Of a stretch of 5,699 nucleotides of DNA, positions 5,398 to 5,699 are shown in pieces. Each line of letters begins with the position of its first letter. Position 1 is the first letter of the stretch. Below the pieces are notes generated by a model. That model saw only the letters and a program-made list of their open reading frames with translations. It was not told the DNA's origin and did not search any database. The DNA is from a bacterium (GTDB lineage Bacteria; Fidelibacterota; UBA2242), in the NCBI GenBank assembly GCA_018895675.1, contig JAHIOG010000491.1, positions 1 to 5,699 on the forward strand. Direction: 5' to 3'. The position numbers and the translations under genes are program-made.

Positions 5398-5699
5398 AGT
5401 TGGTCTCCCGCAGTTTTTCTTCAATGAACTTTTGCATCTCTTCTTTCTTTGGCAGTTCAAGCTGATACTTGGAAATAAAAAGATTACCATCCATCCCGGC
5501 TAAGGCGTATTCCACCAACGCATGGTCTTTGTCTGTGCAAAGCAAGATTCCGATAGGCGGATTATCACCTTCGATCATCATGTTTTTCTTGTACCAGCTG
5601 ACATAGGTATTCAGTTGTCCAATATTTTCATGGCTAAATTCAGCAAGTTTTAATTCTACAAGCACATGACATTTAAGAATCCGGTGATAAAAGACGAGG
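5378..5699 (-). CDS. YhcG/DUF1016-family PDDEXK nuclease, C-terminal 106 residues
   Basis: The C-terminal part of a protein of the YhcG/DUF1016 family; the gene runs off the right edge. The visible residues start LVFYHRILKCHVLVELKLAE and include the second half of a PD-(D/E)xK nuclease core (Glu-Leu-Lys in VELKL). They continue with IGQLNTYVSWY, the family motif NPPIGILLCTDKDHALVEYAL and the end motif KYQLELPKKEE. The family is predicted from its fold to cut or repair DNA; its precise role is not established. A GTG at 5665 could look like a start, but the homologous sequence continues upstream of it in frame to the edge. The stop lies 20 bases inside hsdS. Genes of this family are common guests between hsdM and hsdS in type I loci, so co-regulation with the R-M enzyme is likely. 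Confidence 0.88.
   Translation of the reverse strand, partial: LVFYHRILKCHVLVELKLAEFSHENIGQLNTYVSWYKKNMMIEGDNPPIGILLCTDKDHALVEYALAGMDGNLFISKYQLELPKKEEMQKFIEEKLRETNYGDFSE
5405..5409 (-). promoter_or_regulatory. Ribosome binding site deciding the hsdS start
   Basis: GGGAG on the minus strand lies seven bases before the ATG at 5397, inside the end of the nuclease gene. It supports the shorter hsdS over the longer in-frame version from 5490. Confidence 0.65.

Noticed and set aside
5398..5490. Earlier in-frame start for HsdS adding 31 residues
   Set aside because: The extra residues read like a shadow of the nuclease gene, and GGGAG sits correctly before the ATG at 5397.
5378..5665. A small 95-residue gene starting at GTG 5665
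   Set aside because: The frame is open upstream to the edge and encodes the preceding part of the YhcG/DUF1016 nuclease domain, so this is the end of a larger gene.
1..5699. A separate ubiquitin-like (beta-grasp) gene, CD-NTase, tRNA, CRISPR array or transposase
   Set aside because: No frame on either strand shows a short protein with a GG-type end of ubiquitin-like size or a nucleotidyltransferase motif, and no tRNA, spaced-repeat or transposase signature was seen.

Overview
The window is a stretch of a bacterial defence island, with every convincing gene on the minus strand. Reading in the direction of transcription (right to left), the order is: the C-terminal end of a YhcG/DUF1016-type PDDEXK nuclease, hsdS (type I restriction-modification specificity subunit), a four-helix membrane protein, a metallo-beta-lactamase-fold protein, a 694-residue ubiquitin-pathway fusion (E2-like, E1-like and JAB/JAMM domains), and the first 51 codons of hsdR (type I restriction endonuclease subunit). 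There is no gene-free stretch longer than 88 bases. The host species cannot be identified. Good GGAGG-type ribosome binding sites argue against groups that rarely use them, such as typical Bacteroidetes, but nothing fixes the phylum.

The outer layer (about 4850-5699 and 1-120) is an ordinary type I R-M locus. hsdS has two recognition domains and its start overlaps the nuclease gene; hsdR begins with the usual FNEQNTIEN-type N-terminus. Hand counts on sampled lines give about 44% GC for the N-terminal half of hsdS and 47% for the start of hsdR.

The inner layer (about 150-4850) is AT-richer, about 34% GC on sampled lines. It holds the three-gene cassette and also the second recognition domain of hsdS. 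In the cassette the membrane gene and the MBL gene share one base (TAATG), and the MBL gene and the E2-E1-JAB gene share eight bases, so the three are almost certainly translated together. The E2 and E1 domains can be expected to activate and transfer a protein C-terminus, and the JAB domain to remove it. No ubiquitin-like protein or CD-NTase is encoded here. The MBL protein, encoded where the CD-NTase sits in type II CBASS and ending in glycine, is a candidate conjugation partner; the membrane protein is a candidate effector. These two roles are inference.

Other signals: (i) a dnaX-like slippery heptamer, a 7-base spacer and a perfect 9-bp hairpin inside the E2-E1-JAB gene, which would yield an E2-only product if used; (ii) a heptanucleotide repeat array in codons 19-28 of hsdR; (iii) a GC break in the central helix of hsdS, suggesting the cassette arrived together with a new specificity half.
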